DNA of 64,000 nt, from assembly GCA_964461045.1 (NCBI GenBank), contig CAYWSJ010000002.1:25864-89863 (forward strand), written 5' to 3'. The notes beneath the pieces were generated by a model that was not told the origin of the DNA, did not search any database, and was given only the letters and a program-made list of their open reading frames with translations. A program made the position numbers and the translations under genes. Numbering within the stretch: position 1 is the stretch's first letter; the number at the start of each line of letters is the position of its first letter. Below are positions 1-9,581 of the stretch, one piece after another. Source of the DNA: JAGXLC01 sp964461045 (GTDB taxonomy: Bacteria; Bacteroidota; Bacteroidia; Bacteroidales; UBA12077).

Positions 1-49
1 TGATCTTCAGACAGCGGTTCCAAATATCGATATGTTTTCTATCGTTCAT
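1..49 (-). CDS. dnaA: DnaA, N-terminal fragment (cut by window edge)
   Basis: Only the first 16 codons lie in the window, read on the minus strand from an ATG at 49-47. They translate to MNDRKHIDIWNRCLKI. The core IWNRCL-x-I matches the start of Bacteroidota DnaA domain I (for example VLWNRCLEVIKDN in Bacteroides), which makes this the likely start of the replication initiator. The call rests on a short match and on the conventional position of the start codon. No downstream domain (AAA+ or DNA-binding) can be checked here. dnaN is about 55 kb away in this window, so the classical dnaA-dnaN pairing is absent. Confidence 0.75.
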   Translation of the reverse strand, partial: MNDRKHIDIWNRCLKI

Positions 50-336
50 TAATTCTTAGTTATTTAGACTTTTCGACGATTATTTTGCTGTAAAACAAAT
101 GTGATAAAAAATTCTTTAAAAAAAAATAGAATTTTACTTGTATTTTTCAAATTAATTCTATGGCATTTTTAGTCAAGCAAATATTTTTTTATTTTTTTCA
201 AAATTTTATAAAGTATTGATTTATATTTTTTTACGTAATGCGTAAGTTAAATAATTGTTAATTAAAAATTTGCTTAATTTAATTAAAGTGTTAAGCTAAT
301 GTTAATTTGTATAATTAGATTTTGACCAAATAAAAA
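50..336. other. AT-rich leader between dnaA and the mlaD-like gene
   Basis: This 287-bp non-coding stretch is extremely A+T rich, with several T and A runs. It lies upstream of dnaA and downstream of the mlaD-like gene, both on the minus strand, so it should hold the dnaA promoter. I found no consensus DnaA box; the nearest match is one degenerate TGTGATAAA around 100-108. No perfect minus-strand TAnnTTTG element is visible. An origin role is possible but unsupported. Confidence 0.4.
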
Positions 337-1287
337 TTACTTATTCTTATTTTTTCCACCAAAAACTGAAACATTAATATATCTTCCCGGATTTTCTTTA
401 ATATCTTTTATAAGGATATCCAGGTCTTTAGAAGTAGAATTCAGATTATTGTAAAGTGAATCGTTGTTTACGAGCAAACCCAGCGAACCTTCTCCGCGAT
501 TTATTTTATTCAGGATGCTGTCTGTTCTTGTAAGTGTATTTTCAAGTTTGCCAAGTGTATTGTGAAGATTTGCCTGTTTAAGCGAATCTGTGATTGCAGA
601 AACATTATTTAAGGTATTGTCTATATTATCATTGTTGTTCTTGAGGTTTTCAGAGATTTCTTTAGTATTTTTTATTACAGCTTGCAAATTATCTTTTTCA
701 GCATTCATCAGGTTATTGAGAGTAGTGGAGGAATTTTTCAGGTTTTGTGTAATAACATGCAGATTTCTGAGAGATTTTGTAACATCTGTTCGTGTGGCAT
801 TTTTAAGCATGACAGTAAGAGAATCAATGGTTTCTATCATTTTCTCCGATTTCTCCTTAATGGGTTTAATTTCAGAATAGATTTGCTCTGTAATATCCAC
901 TTCCAGTTTACTCGGTATTGTGTCTCCTGATTCATAGTATTCATTATTGTTATTAAAATCAAGTCGTACAGCTTTTGTTCCCAGGAAATCAGAACTAAAA
1001 ACAACCACTTCGGATTTTTTTGGAATCTTAATGTCTTTTCTGAGAGAAAACACTACAATAATGTCTCTGTTGTTCTTGCCGTATAGTTTTATAGTTTCAA
1101 TTGTTCCAACATCAAGGCCATTCAGAAAAATCGGGCTTGCCTTTTCAAGTCCGCCGACACCATCATAAACTGCATAATAATGATTTGTTTGTGAAAAGAT
1201 ATTTTTTCCTTTTAAAAAATTAATTCCCCAAATCAGCAGTGCAATCAAAAAAGCTGCTATTAGTCCTATTTTTAATTCTTTTGCCAT
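337..1287 (-). CDS. MlaD/MCE-family lipid-transport protein
   Basis: This 316-aa protein has one N-terminal membrane anchor (about residues 7-25), then an MCE domain (about 36-112, with the GVGGLEKASPIFLNG-type opening and a GT-x-AVRLDF close). A long coiled-coil-like region rich in N, L and K (about 140-290) follows, ending in the NPGRYINVSVFG tail common in Bacteroidota MCE proteins. MCE proteins form hexameric rings that carry phospholipids across the periplasm with an MlaFEB-type ABC transporter. That partner is not in the window. The gene starts 6 bp after the amidase stop, so the two are probably cotranscribed. The family is secure; the exact substrate is not. Confidence 0.88.
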   Translation of the reverse strand: MAKELKIGLIAAFLIALLIWGINFLKGKNIFSQTNHYYAVYDGVGGLEKASPIFLNGLDVGTIETIKLYGKNNRDIIVVFSLRKDIKIPKKSEVVVFSSDFLGTKAVRLDFNNNNEYYESGDTIPSKLEVDITEQIYSEIKPIKEKSEKMIETIDSLTVMLKNATRTDVTKSLRNLHVITQNLKNSSTTLNNLMNAEKDNLQAVIKNTKEISENLKNNNDNIDNTLNNVSAITDSLKQANLHNTLGKLENTLTRTDSILNKINRGEGSLGLLVNNDSLYNNLNSTSKDLDILIKDIKENPGRYINVSVFGGKNKNK

Positions 1288-1293
1288 TCTATT

Positions 1294-2397
1294 TTATTGA
1301 TTTTTTAGTTTCAAAGCTTTCTGAACCGGAATGATTTTATTCTCTTTAAAAGCTATAATAAATGCATCCGGAAAATCTTTTTCTATTTTTTCTTTTAGTT
1401 TATTGATTTTGTCATAATCGGGTGATTCTCCGATAGTATATTTGTAAGTGTCTGAGATTTTATGTTGTTGCACATCATCATGTCCTTTAAAATAATCGGA
1501 AGATAAAGGAATAGGATCATGTGCGGCTGCAACCTGTACTGAGAATTTAATATCTTGTTCATCTTTTGCCAGCATTACACTTTTTTGTTCTATTTTATTT
1601 TTATAATTTTTAAATGCTTCATAAATTGATTTTGCAAGTTTATCTCTCCCTTTTTCAGTTAACAGGTAATTTTCTTCTTTTGGATTTGAAAGAAAGCCTG
1701 CTTCAACAAGAACACTTGGCATAGTTGTTTTCCATAGCACAAGAAACCCGGCCTGTTTAACACCTCTGTTTCTCAGGTGAGTGTTGCTTGTGAATTTCTC
1801 CTGGACAAAAGAGGCAAAGTTAAGACTCTGCTCAAGATAAGTATTTTGTATAAGTGAAAAAAGTATGTATGATTCTGCCGATTTAGGATTAAAACCCTCG
1901 TATTTTTGGGAATAATCTTCTTCATACAAGATTACAGCATTTTCTTTTTTGGCTACTTCAAGGTTGCTTTCAGTTTTGTGCAAACCCATGGCATATGTTT
2001 CGGTTCCCCTGGCTTTATGATTTGGGTTGGCATTAATATGGAGCGAAATAAACAGATCTGCCTGATTCTTATTTGCTATTTCTGCTCTTCGGTAAAGCGG
2101 AATAAAGGTGTCGGTCTTTCTGGTGTATATAACTTTTACCTCCTTAAGGTTGTTTTCAATATATTTTCCCACTCTTTTTCCAATGTCCAGAACAAGGTCT
2201 TTTTCCATACTCTTACTGCCCCTGGCACCCGAATCTTTCCCTCCATGCCCGGGATCAATAACTACCGTTTGCAGTTTATATTTTTTCTCCTTTTTGTCAT
2301 TTTGTCCATAGGCTGTGTGGAATAAGTTTAAAATCAGAAAAAAAATAAATATTGTTTTAAAAATATTATGTTTGGCATGAATTTTTAGTGACTTCAT
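1294..2397 (-). CDS. N-acetylmuramoyl-L-alanine amidase (Amidase_3), periplasmic
   Basis: The protein has 367 aa, with a signal peptide or membrane anchor at about residues 12-31. The Amidase_3 zinc hydrolase domain covers about 43-265. Zinc ligands are visible as H51 in IDPGHGGKDSGA, E65 in MEKD and H120 in SLHINA, with the catalytic glutamate E232 in VLVEAGFLSN. The C-terminal region (about 285-360) resembles a SPOR domain, which binds septal denuded glycan. The enzyme should cleave the amide bond between MurNAc and the stem peptide during cell separation. It is divergent from lptD, with 75 bp between them, and sits first in an operon with the MCE gene. Confidence 0.92.
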   Translation of the reverse strand: MKSLKIHAKHNIFKTIFIFFLILNLFHTAYGQNDKKEKKYKLQTVVIDPGHGGKDSGARGSKSMEKDLVLDIGKRVGKYIENNLKEVKVIYTRKTDTFIPLYRRAEIANKNQADLFISLHINANPNHKARGTETYAMGLHKTESNLEVAKKENAVILYEEDYSQKYEGFNPKSAESYILFSLIQNTYLEQSLNFASFVQEKFTSNTHLRNRGVKQAGFLVLWKTTMPSVLVEAGFLSNPKEENYLLTEKGRDKLAKSIYEAFKNYKNKIEQKSVMLAKDEQDIKFSVQVAAAHDPIPLSSDYFKGHDDVQQHKISDTYKYTIGESPDYDKINKLKEKIEKDFPDAFIIAFKENKIIPVQKALKLKNQ

Positions 2398-2472
2398 AAG
2401 ATTGGATGTAATATTTTCATTAGCTTTGATGCGAAACTAATCACAAACAATTGCAAAAATAGCATATCAAAA

Positions 2473-5115
2473 TTGCATATAAAATTAATTAAAATATTTT
2501 TTAAAAGTTTTTTGTTTCTGATCTTATTTCTGACGATATGGATTGTAGAGGCAAATGCTTTGTCTTATGGAATTTTTTCTTTTCAGGAAGACACAGTTTT
2601 TTTTAAAGATGCATCCACAATTGATACAGCGGATATTAAAAACGATACCACCCTTAATAACGATACAACGAAAACTGCATCTGATACAACAAAAGCATCC
2701 GAAAAAAAAGACAAAGATTTTCTTGATGCTGAAGTAAACTATAATGCCAAAGATTCCATTGTGCTCTCAAGAGATGAGAATAAAATTTTTTTGTATAAAG
2801 ATGCCAAGGTTACTTATAAAAATATTGAGCTGAAAGCAGATTATATTGAATTTATTCAGGATAGCAATATTGTTTATGCAAGAGGTATGAAGGATTCTGC
2901 AGGAAATATGGTGGGTCAGCCAATTTTCAAGGAAGGTAGTAAAATATATGATGCCCGCTTTATCAGGTATAATTTTAAGACAAAAAAGGGTTTTATCCGC
3001 AAAGTTGTTACAGAAGAAGAACAAGGTTATCTGCACAGCCGGGTAACAAAGAAACATGCCGGAGACCAGATACATTTTAAAAAGGGAAAATATACGACTT
3101 GTGATAAAACTCATCCGCATTTTTATATAGCTATTTCTAAAGGGAAGGTAATTCCGGGAGAAAAAATTATTGCCGGGCCTTCTTACTTTGTGGTGGGAGA
3201 TATTCCATTACCCATAGGAATTCCGTTTGGTTATTTTCCTGTTCAGAAAAAACAATCGTCGGGGATAATTATTCCGAGCTACGGAGAAGAGCAAAACCGG
3301 GGTTTTTTCCTGCGAAATGGTGGTTATTATTTTGGTATAAGCGATAAAATGGATTTACAATTAACAGGGGAGGTTTATTCAAAAGGTACGTGGGGCGCTC
3401 ATATGGTTTATAGATACAGGGAAAGATATAAATTTACAAGCAACCTGAGTGCTGATTTTAAAAAATTAGTTCTTGGAGACATTGGAGCGCCGGATTACAG
3501 GGTATCCAGGGATTATTCCATAAAGTGGAGTCATTCGCAATCGGCTAAGGCTAACCCAAACAGCTCTTTTAATGCTAATGTAAATATTAGTTCTTCCTCT
3601 TATGACAAAAACCATAGCAGGGATATGCAGAACTATACGACAAACACGAAAACTTCGAGTATTAGTTATCGTAAAACATGGCCCTCCAGCCCATTTAGTT
3701 TTAATGCCAAATTGCGTCATAGTCAGAATTCAAAAACAAGGCAGGTAAATCTGACCCTACCTACAATGTCTTTCAATATGAACAGGATATATCCTTTTCG
3801 CCCTGAAAATAAAACTTCAGGGGAGATGAAATGGTATGAGAATATCCAGTTAAGTTATAATGCGGATTTGGAAAACAGAATTAAAACAAAAGATTCATTG
3901 CTTTTTACTCAAACCCAGTTTAAAGATTTTGAAAGTGGTTTCAGACACCGGGTACCTGTTAGCTTGAATTTTAAAACTTTGAAATATTTTAATATTACAC
4001 CCAGGGTTAATTACCAGGGTGTGCTTTTTCCCCGTTATATGGAGAAATACTGGAATAATACCGACAGTGTGGTTGTTACAGATACTGTTGAAAAGTTTAG
4101 ATATGCCCATTCAATTGAACCTTCAATTGGATTTGGCTTTTCACCTAAAATATACGGAATATTTCAATTTAAAAATGAAGATTCTAAAGTACAAGCTGTA
4201 AGACACGTGTTATCTCCTTCGGTTAGTTTTTCTTACCGTCCGGATGTGGGTTATATGACAGATAAGTATTATGATGAATACACAAATGAAGCTACAGGAA
4301 GGTCCTATGAATATTCCTACTTTGATAATCAGCTGTATAGTCCTCCATCTGCTCCCAGGCAAAGCGGGAATGTTAATTTCAACCTTGGAAATAATATCGA
4401 GATGAAGGTTAGAACGCCCCAGGATTCGGCTGATAATGTTAAAAAAGTAACTTTGCTGAATGACCTGAGCTTTTCATCCAGTTATAATTTATTTGCCGAT
4501 TCATTAAACTGGTCTCCAATTAGCATCCGGGGAAGGACTTCTCTGTTTAAAAATAAAGTAAACTTAAGCTTTTCGGGTACTGTAAATCCTTATGCCATCA
4601 ATGAGAACGGAAATATTGTAAATAACTCTGAATGGGGCAAAAGTGGTTCTATAGGTCGTTTGACCAATGCCCGGGTTAGTCTTGATATGAATTGGGAATC
4701 CAGCAAAGGAAAAACAGACGAATCCTCAGGAAATAATGGTTCATCGGGGATGAGCAGAAGTCCGTATTATGATTATTTTGATGTTCCCTGGAGCTTTAGA
4801 TTTGGATACAGCTTTAATTACTCGAAAAGGGCTTTTAAATCAAATATTACCCAATCGTTAAGACTAAGTGGAAATTTCAGCCTTACCGATAAATGGAAGT
4901 TTGATGTTTCTGCAAATTATGATATCCAGGAAGATAAATTAGTAGCTACAAGCATCGGTATTACAAGAGATCTTCATTGCTGGACCATGAGTTTCGATTG
5001 GATTCCTGTTGGGTATAGAAAGAGCTATTTCTTTGAAATCAGGGTTAATGCTTCCATACTGCAGGATTTGAAATATAAAAAACAACAAAGCTGGTACGAT
5101 ACCCAGGATTATTAA
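2473..5115 (+). CDS. lptD: LptD/OstA-like LPS assembly outer-membrane protein
   Basis: The protein has 880 aa. A hydrophobic N-terminal signal (about 7-29) precedes a D/T-rich linker (46-80), an OstA/LptA-like jelly-roll region (about 85-200) and a long beta-barrel. The barrel has many alternating aromatic strands and ends in a Q-rich C-terminus. The IPLPIGIPFGYFP and SSGIIIPSYGE segments are typical of LptD. It should insert LPS into the outer leaflet together with LptE, which is not visible here. The start is TTG: there is no in-frame ATG upstream, and starting at a downstream ATG would remove the signal sequence. A TAGCTTTG at 2421-2428 could be its -7 element. The amidase/MCE neighbours fit an envelope-biogenesis locus. 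Confidence 0.85.
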   Translation: MHIKLIKIFFKSFLFLILFLTIWIVEANALSYGIFSFQEDTVFFKDASTIDTADIKNDTTLNNDTTKTASDTTKASEKKDKDFLDAEVNYNAKDSIVLSRDENKIFLYKDAKVTYKNIELKADYIEFIQDSNIVYARGMKDSAGNMVGQPIFKEGSKIYDARFIRYNFKTKKGFIRKVVTEEEQGYLHSRVTKKHAGDQIHFKKGKYTTCDKTHPHFYIAISKGKVIPGEKIIAGPSYFVVGDIPLPIGIPFGYFPVQKKQSSGIIIPSYGEEQNRGFFLRNGGYYFGISDKMDLQLTGEVYSKGTWGAHMVYRYRERYKFTSNLSADFKKLVLGDIGAPDYRVSRDYSIKWSHSQSAKANPNSSFNANVNISSSSYDKNHSRDMQNYTTNTKTSSISYRKTWPSSPFSFNAKLRHSQNSKTRQVNLTLPTMSFNMNRIYPFRPENKTSGEMKWYENIQLSYNADLENRIKTKDSLLFTQTQFKDFESGFRHRVPVSLNFKTLKYFNITPRVNYQGVLFPRYMEKYWNNTDSVVVTDTVEKFRYAHSIEPSIGFGFSPKIYGIFQFKNEDSKVQAVRHVLSPSVSFSYRPDVGYMTDKYYDEYTNEATGRSYEYSYFDNQLYSPPSAPRQSGNVNFNLGNNIEMKVRTPQDSADNVKKVTLLNDLSFSSSYNLFADSLNWSPISIRGRTSLFKNKVNLSFSGTVNPYAINENGNIVNNSEWGKSGSIGRLTNARVSLDMNWESSKGKTDESSGNNGSSGMSRSPYYDYFDVPWSFRFGYSFNYSKRAFKSNITQSLRLSGNFSLTDKWKFDVSANYDIQEDKLVATSIGITRDLHCWTMSFDWIPVGYRKSYFFEIRVNASILQDLKYKKQQSWYDTQDY

Positions 5116-5305
5116 TCAATATACTTGCCAATTCTTTTAATTTCAGCTTATCTTAAATCAGGATATCTTATTTCCCATTATTAAAGTCTTGCTTTTAGGA
5201 GTTTAGATAAAACATAAATAAATTTTACTAAAATTCAAACAATAATTAATTTCAAATGTAACTATTTTGTGCGTTCTTTACTAATGTTATAGAAATCATA
5301 ATAAA

Positions 5306-6367
5306 ATGGAACAAAATTTAAAATATCTGGTAATTTATCTACGGTTTTTAATGAAAGAACTTATTTCTCCGCTAAATTACTTAATTGCCTTTTTAATTGG
5401 TGTTACGATTAATTATTTTCAGGGACTTTTTATTTTCGGATCATTTGTGCCATTTGTTGTTCCAATAGTTGTACAATCCATATCCAAAGCTTCGGTTAAA
5501 TTCAGTAACCGTGATATGAATTTGCTGGTGAAGTTACCAATGGAAAGAAAAGATCCTGCGTTTGTAATGAATAATAGAGGACAGATTATTGCCAGAGAGG
5601 GCAAAACGAAGGATCTCTTTTTTAAAAACAAAATTGAGACCTTTTTCGATATTTTTGAAGATCACAAAGTATCTGCTATTAAAGAATTAATTTCAAATAC
5701 CTGCAGGCAGAATAAACAGATCACAGATGAGTGGTATTCTCCGCGTATGCGAAAATGGTTTGCTGTTCATCTTAAGGCTGAAGATTATAGTAACAATGTA
5801 CTTGTATGGCTTGATGATATTACCTTAAGAAAGAGTTTGATTTATAAACTGAGTAAAGTAAGGAATTTTATTACCCAGACAATGACAAGTATAACAGAGC
5901 AAGTGAAGTTGCAGGATAGCTATGACAGACTTGCCAGCTTTATTTTAAAATCCGGGTATAAGGGTGTCTTCATTACCAGTAAAGATGAAAGGGATAATTT
6001 AAAAGGGAATGTTTACAAATTAATAAACAAGGAACTTGTTAAATCTGATGAAATAATTATAGAAAAAGATTCTGATGCTCCTGTTTGGGATTCAAGGAGA
6101 GAAAGCAGACTTGTTAGTGATTCGAGAAGTAATTACAAGAATCCTGATGATTTTGACAGAAAACATAGATTTGATAATAATGTAGTTGATTTCTTAAATT
6201 TTAGAATTGATAACTTTATTAATTATCATGAAAATAATATTTCATTCATTGTTTTTAACAAGGATAACCCAATTGGCTATTTTGATCATACTTTAGTTGA
6301 AGCTGTTGTCAGTTCAGCTTTTACAATCAATTATCTGGTAGAAAAGATTCACAGTAATCAGTCTTAA
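5306..6367 (+). CDS. Membrane-anchored PAS-like protein, function unknown
   Basis: This 353-aa protein is not confidently recognised. Two hydrophobic segments (about 20-38 and 41-60) anchor it in the membrane. Residues about 80-175 read like a PAS fold (DPAFVMNNRGQII opening; VLVWLDDIT-x-RK closing, like a PAC motif). A helical linker follows with QTMTSITEQVKLQDSYDRLASFIL, then a C-terminal half (about 200-345) that may be GAF-like. No kinase, cyclase or phosphatase motif is visible. It precedes the multi-PAS SpoIIE phosphatase by 145 bp on the same strand, so it may feed the same pathway, but that is only positional. Confidence 0.55.
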   Translation: MEQNLKYLVIYLRFLMKELISPLNYLIAFLIGVTINYFQGLFIFGSFVPFVVPIVVQSISKASVKFSNRDMNLLVKLPMERKDPAFVMNNRGQIIAREGKTKDLFFKNKIETFFDIFEDHKVSAIKELISNTCRQNKQITDEWYSPRMRKWFAVHLKAEDYSNNVLVWLDDITLRKSLIYKLSKVRNFITQTMTSITEQVKLQDSYDRLASFILKSGYKGVFITSKDERDNLKGNVYKLINKELVKSDEIIIEKDSDAPVWDSRRESRLVSDSRSNYKNPDDFDRKHRFDNNVVDFLNFRIDNFINYHENNISFIVFNKDNPIGYFDHTLVEAVVSSAFTINYLVEKIHSNQS

Positions 6368-6512
6368 TTTGAATTCGGATTATGAACCGCGTAATGACAA
6401 AAAATTGACACAAACGGAGATGATTGTAGTACAGCCAAAAATAGTGTGCGTCCCTTATTTTTACTGATCATTGTGAACTACATCTGACCACTAAAAATAA
6501 AATTTTAATAAG

Positions 6513-8942
6513 ATGAAAGATTTAGAAAATTCAATGGCATTATTTGCAGAGATGAATCCTGAACCGATTTTGCGTACAGATAAAACGGGGAAAATTCTGC
6601 TTGCAAATACAACAATGAAGGAACTGCTGGAGAATAAAGAAATAAAAGGCAAGCAGATACAGAATCTGATCCCTTCTTCTGAAAGTATAGATTTTGCTGG
6701 AATTATAAAAGAAGAAAGGATAGAAAAGCATCAGTTTGTGCTGAATAATCAATTTTACAGTTTTACACTGAAAGGTATTGCTGAACATGAGTTTTGCCAT
6801 TTATATGGTACTGACATCACAGATAAGGTCACCCTTCAAAAAAAAGCTGATTCAATTGCCTTATTTGCCAAAATGAATCCTGCTCCAGTTTTTCGCTTTA
6901 ATTTGCTGGGAGAAATTACTGAATCTAATAAAAAAGCTGAGGAATTATTTACTGAATTCTGTGAATACGATGAGGTTAACATTTTTAAACTATTTCCAGA
7001 ACTGGAAAAAGGAAAAATTCAAAATTTAATTTATAATGAAGAAATTGATTCTTTTGTACAAAATTTTAGTGATAAAGTTTATCGTTTTGAATTGAAAGGA
7101 ATAAGAGATTTGTTATCTGTTCAGGGCTATGGAGCCGACATTACTGAAATTGTTAAGGCGCAGTATGAAAATGAGAAGTTGTCTAAGGCAATACAGCAAT
7201 CATCTAATTCTGTTATGGTTACAGATATTGATGGGAACATTGAATTTGTGAATGATGCTTTTGAAGAGATCTCCGGATATACAAAAGATGAAGTTATAGG
7301 AAGAAACCCAAGGTTTTTGAAAACCAATTATCATTCAAAAGAAACTTATAAGAAACTATGGGAAACTATTAGCAGTGGGGAAGTATGGAAAGGTGAGTTT
7401 TATAACCGTAAGAAAGATGGGATAAATTACTGGGAAGAAGCTTCAATAACCCCTATTTTAGATTCAGAGGGAACAATTAGAAATTATATTTCGGTAAAGG
7501 AAGATATTACTGAAAAAAAACGTGCAAGAGAACAAGCTCACTCAATGGCATTGTTTGCACAATTAAATCCTGAACCGGTTTTGCGTTTCGACAAGAGGGG
7601 TATTGTCCTTCAAGCCAATCCGGTTGCAAATGAAACTCTTGGCAGGAAAAATATAGAGGGTATGCAGGTAAAGGAACTATTTGATGAGCTTAAAGGAATT
7701 AATATTTCTCAGTTTATAGATAATAATCAAATTGAAACAATTGATGTTCAAAAACAAAATAAAGTTTTCCGTTTTATAATAAAGGGGATAAAAGACATAG
7801 CAATTTGCCAGATTTATGGGTCTGATATAACGAAAAGGATAGAGGCTCAGAAAAATGCTGAGTCTATGGCATTATTTGCGCAGTTGAATCCCGAACCGGT
7901 ATTTCGTTTTGATGAGAATGGAAAGATCCTTCAGTCTAATCCTGCTGCTAATGTTCTCTTTGAAAAAGATCAGATGAACGGGAACTATGTATCTGAACTT
8001 TTACCGGGAATTGCAGACCTGGAAATAAAAAAATTTATTAAGAACAACAAACTACTTACAATAACTGAAAATGTTGGAGACAGGATTTTAAGAGTAATGG
8101 TAAGAGGCATATCTAAGTTAAATGTATGCCAGATATATGCTTCAGATATCACAGAAAGAGTAAAAGCTGAAAGAAAAGTCAGACAGCAAAAGGAGGATAT
8201 TGACGACAGTATTCAATATGCCAGCAGAATACAGAATGCGGTAATGCCCAATGTGAATCTGATCGAAAAATATGCACAAGATCACTTTATTCTTTTAAAA
8301 CCAAGAGATGTTGTAAGCGGTGATTTCTATTGGATGACCGAAAGACAAAACAAACTTGTCCTGGTTGCAGCAGATTGTACAGGTCATGGAGTACCCGGGG
8401 CTTTCATGAGTATGCTTGGCATCTCTTTCCTGAATCATATTGTAAATTCTGATATGACTTTAAAAGCATCAAAAATACTTGACAAGCTCCGTGATTATGT
8501 AAAAAGTACACTTGCTCAATCGGGTGAAAAGAAAGACGACGGAATGGATCTGTCGTTGATTATATTAGACAGAGAAAACATGAAAATGGAGTTTGCAGGT
8601 GCTTATAACCACTTGTATTTGTTTCGAAAAGGAGAAATGACAACCTTAAAGGCTGACAGAATGCCTATAGGTAATTTTATAAAAGACAATGTTCCTTTTA
8701 CAAATCATGAAACAGATATAGAGGAAAATGATGTAATTTATATGCTTTCAGATGGTTACCCCGATCAGTTTAATACAAGTATGAGGAAAAAATATACAAT
8801 AAAAAAATTAAAAAATGATTTCTCAAATATTCATCATTTATCTATGAACAAGCAAAAAGAGATTTTAGATCAAAATTTTGAAGCTTATCGTGAAGATCAC
8901 TGGCAAATGGATGATGTTCTTGTAATGGGTTTAAGAGTTTAA
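6513..8942 (+). CDS. Multi-PAS sensor with SpoIIE-type PP2C serine phosphatase
   Basis: The protein has 809 aa. Four divergent copies of one PAS subtype begin near residues 7, 114, 344 and 451, each opening with an S-x-ALFA-x-x-NP-x-PV/I-x-R pattern. A canonical PAS/PAC domain (about 226-336, SGYTKDEVIGRNPRFLK then ISVKEDITEKK) lies between copies two and three. A short coiled coil leads into a SpoIIE domain (about 590-809) with SGDFYW, DCTGHGVPGAFMS, DGMDLSL and LSDGYPDQF, which supply the acidic metal ligands. Such proteins usually dephosphorylate anti-anti-sigma or similar STAS proteins; no partner is seen nearby. It looks cytosolic, as no membrane segment is present. Its stop abuts the convergent GNAT gene with no gap. 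Confidence 0.9.
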   Translation: MKDLENSMALFAEMNPEPILRTDKTGKILLANTTMKELLENKEIKGKQIQNLIPSSESIDFAGIIKEERIEKHQFVLNNQFYSFTLKGIAEHEFCHLYGTDITDKVTLQKKADSIALFAKMNPAPVFRFNLLGEITESNKKAEELFTEFCEYDEVNIFKLFPELEKGKIQNLIYNEEIDSFVQNFSDKVYRFELKGIRDLLSVQGYGADITEIVKAQYENEKLSKAIQQSSNSVMVTDIDGNIEFVNDAFEEISGYTKDEVIGRNPRFLKTNYHSKETYKKLWETISSGEVWKGEFYNRKKDGINYWEEASITPILDSEGTIRNYISVKEDITEKKRAREQAHSMALFAQLNPEPVLRFDKRGIVLQANPVANETLGRKNIEGMQVKELFDELKGINISQFIDNNQIETIDVQKQNKVFRFIIKGIKDIAICQIYGSDITKRIEAQKNAESMALFAQLNPEPVFRFDENGKILQSNPAANVLFEKDQMNGNYVSELLPGIADLEIKKFIKNNKLLTITENVGDRILRVMVRGISKLNVCQIYASDITERVKAERKVRQQKEDIDDSIQYASRIQNAVMPNVNLIEKYAQDHFILLKPRDVVSGDFYWMTERQNKLVLVAADCTGHGVPGAFMSMLGISFLNHIVNSDMTLKASKILDKLRDYVKSTLAQSGEKKDDGMDLSLIILDRENMKMEFAGAYNHLYLFRKGEMTTLKADRMPIGNFIKDNVPFTNHETDIEENDVIYMLSDGYPDQFNTSMRKKYTIKKLKNDFSNIHHLSMNKQKEILDQNFEAYREDHWQMDDVLVMGLRV

Positions 8943-9440
8943 CTATAGATTTTTTTCGTAGAAATAATAGGGTGTTTGCTGTTCGGGATAGAGTAAATCA
9001 CCCCTGAAATCAAAACCAATTTCCTTGTAAAAATTATTCATCAAAGTATTGTTGCTTTTGATGTTTAATTTCATAGAACTGTATCCATTTTGCTTAGCAA
9101 ATTCTTCTATATGCTTAATAATTTGTTTCCCGTTTTCTTTATTAAGCCAATTCGGACTAATTATTAAACGGGTAATATATAAAGTTTTGTCATTCTTTTT
9201 GTTCCATTCAACCTTACTGAATGATTCTGGTTTGTCATCTGTAAAGGAGAAGGTGCCAATAGTTATGTTCTTATTTCTGAATATATAAAGTCTTTCCTGG
9301 TCTACTTCATTTTTTAATGCAGTAAAATCAGGAATAGGGGGTTTCCACTCATCTCTGGAAGTCAGCGAAGATTCAATGGCGTGGTTAATCAGATAAAGAG
9401 CTTCTATAATATCTTTTTCTTCAGCTTTTTTGAAAATCAT
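8943..9440 (-). CDS. GNAT-family N-acetyltransferase
   Basis: This 165-aa protein matches the GNAT size and layout. It has an N-terminal strand/helix (KKAEEKDIIEALYLINHA), a central TLYITRLIISPNW strand, a helix following KENGKQIIKHIEEFAKQNG that replaces the usual Q/R-x-x-G-x-G/A acetyl-CoA loop with a loose variant, and a late NNFYKEIGFDFRGD motif typical of the C-terminal strand. The substrate is unknown. It is convergent with the SpoIIE gene and shares no spacing with it. A CAAAAATA at 9483-9490 could be a reversed -7 element, but no good -33 match was found. Confidence 0.8.
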   Translation of the reverse strand: MIFKKAEEKDIIEALYLINHAIESSLTSRDEWKPPIPDFTALKNEVDQERLYIFRNKNITIGTFSFTDDKPESFSKVEWNKKNDKTLYITRLIISPNWLNKENGKQIIKHIEEFAKQNGYSSMKLNIKSNNTLMNNFYKEIGFDFRGDLLYPEQQTPYYFYEKNL

Positions 9441-9581
9441 TCGGCAAAGTTGTATTTTTTAACTAAATTAATATATTTTAAACAAAAATAAAACATTTAT
9501 TCTTTCATTTATTTTTTTTCTGACAAATTAAGATTTATTTAATTTGAATGAACATATCTGGATTATAAAAATTTCTGAACT

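Noticed and set aside
100..108. DnaA box near the left edge
   Set aside because: TGTGATAAA lacks one conserved base of TGTGGATAA and stands alone, so I do not call an origin.
9483..9490. Minus-strand promoter for the GNAT gene (CAAAAATA)
   Set aside because: It fits the -7 box but has no -33 match at the right spacing, and such octamers are frequent in this AT-rich sequence.
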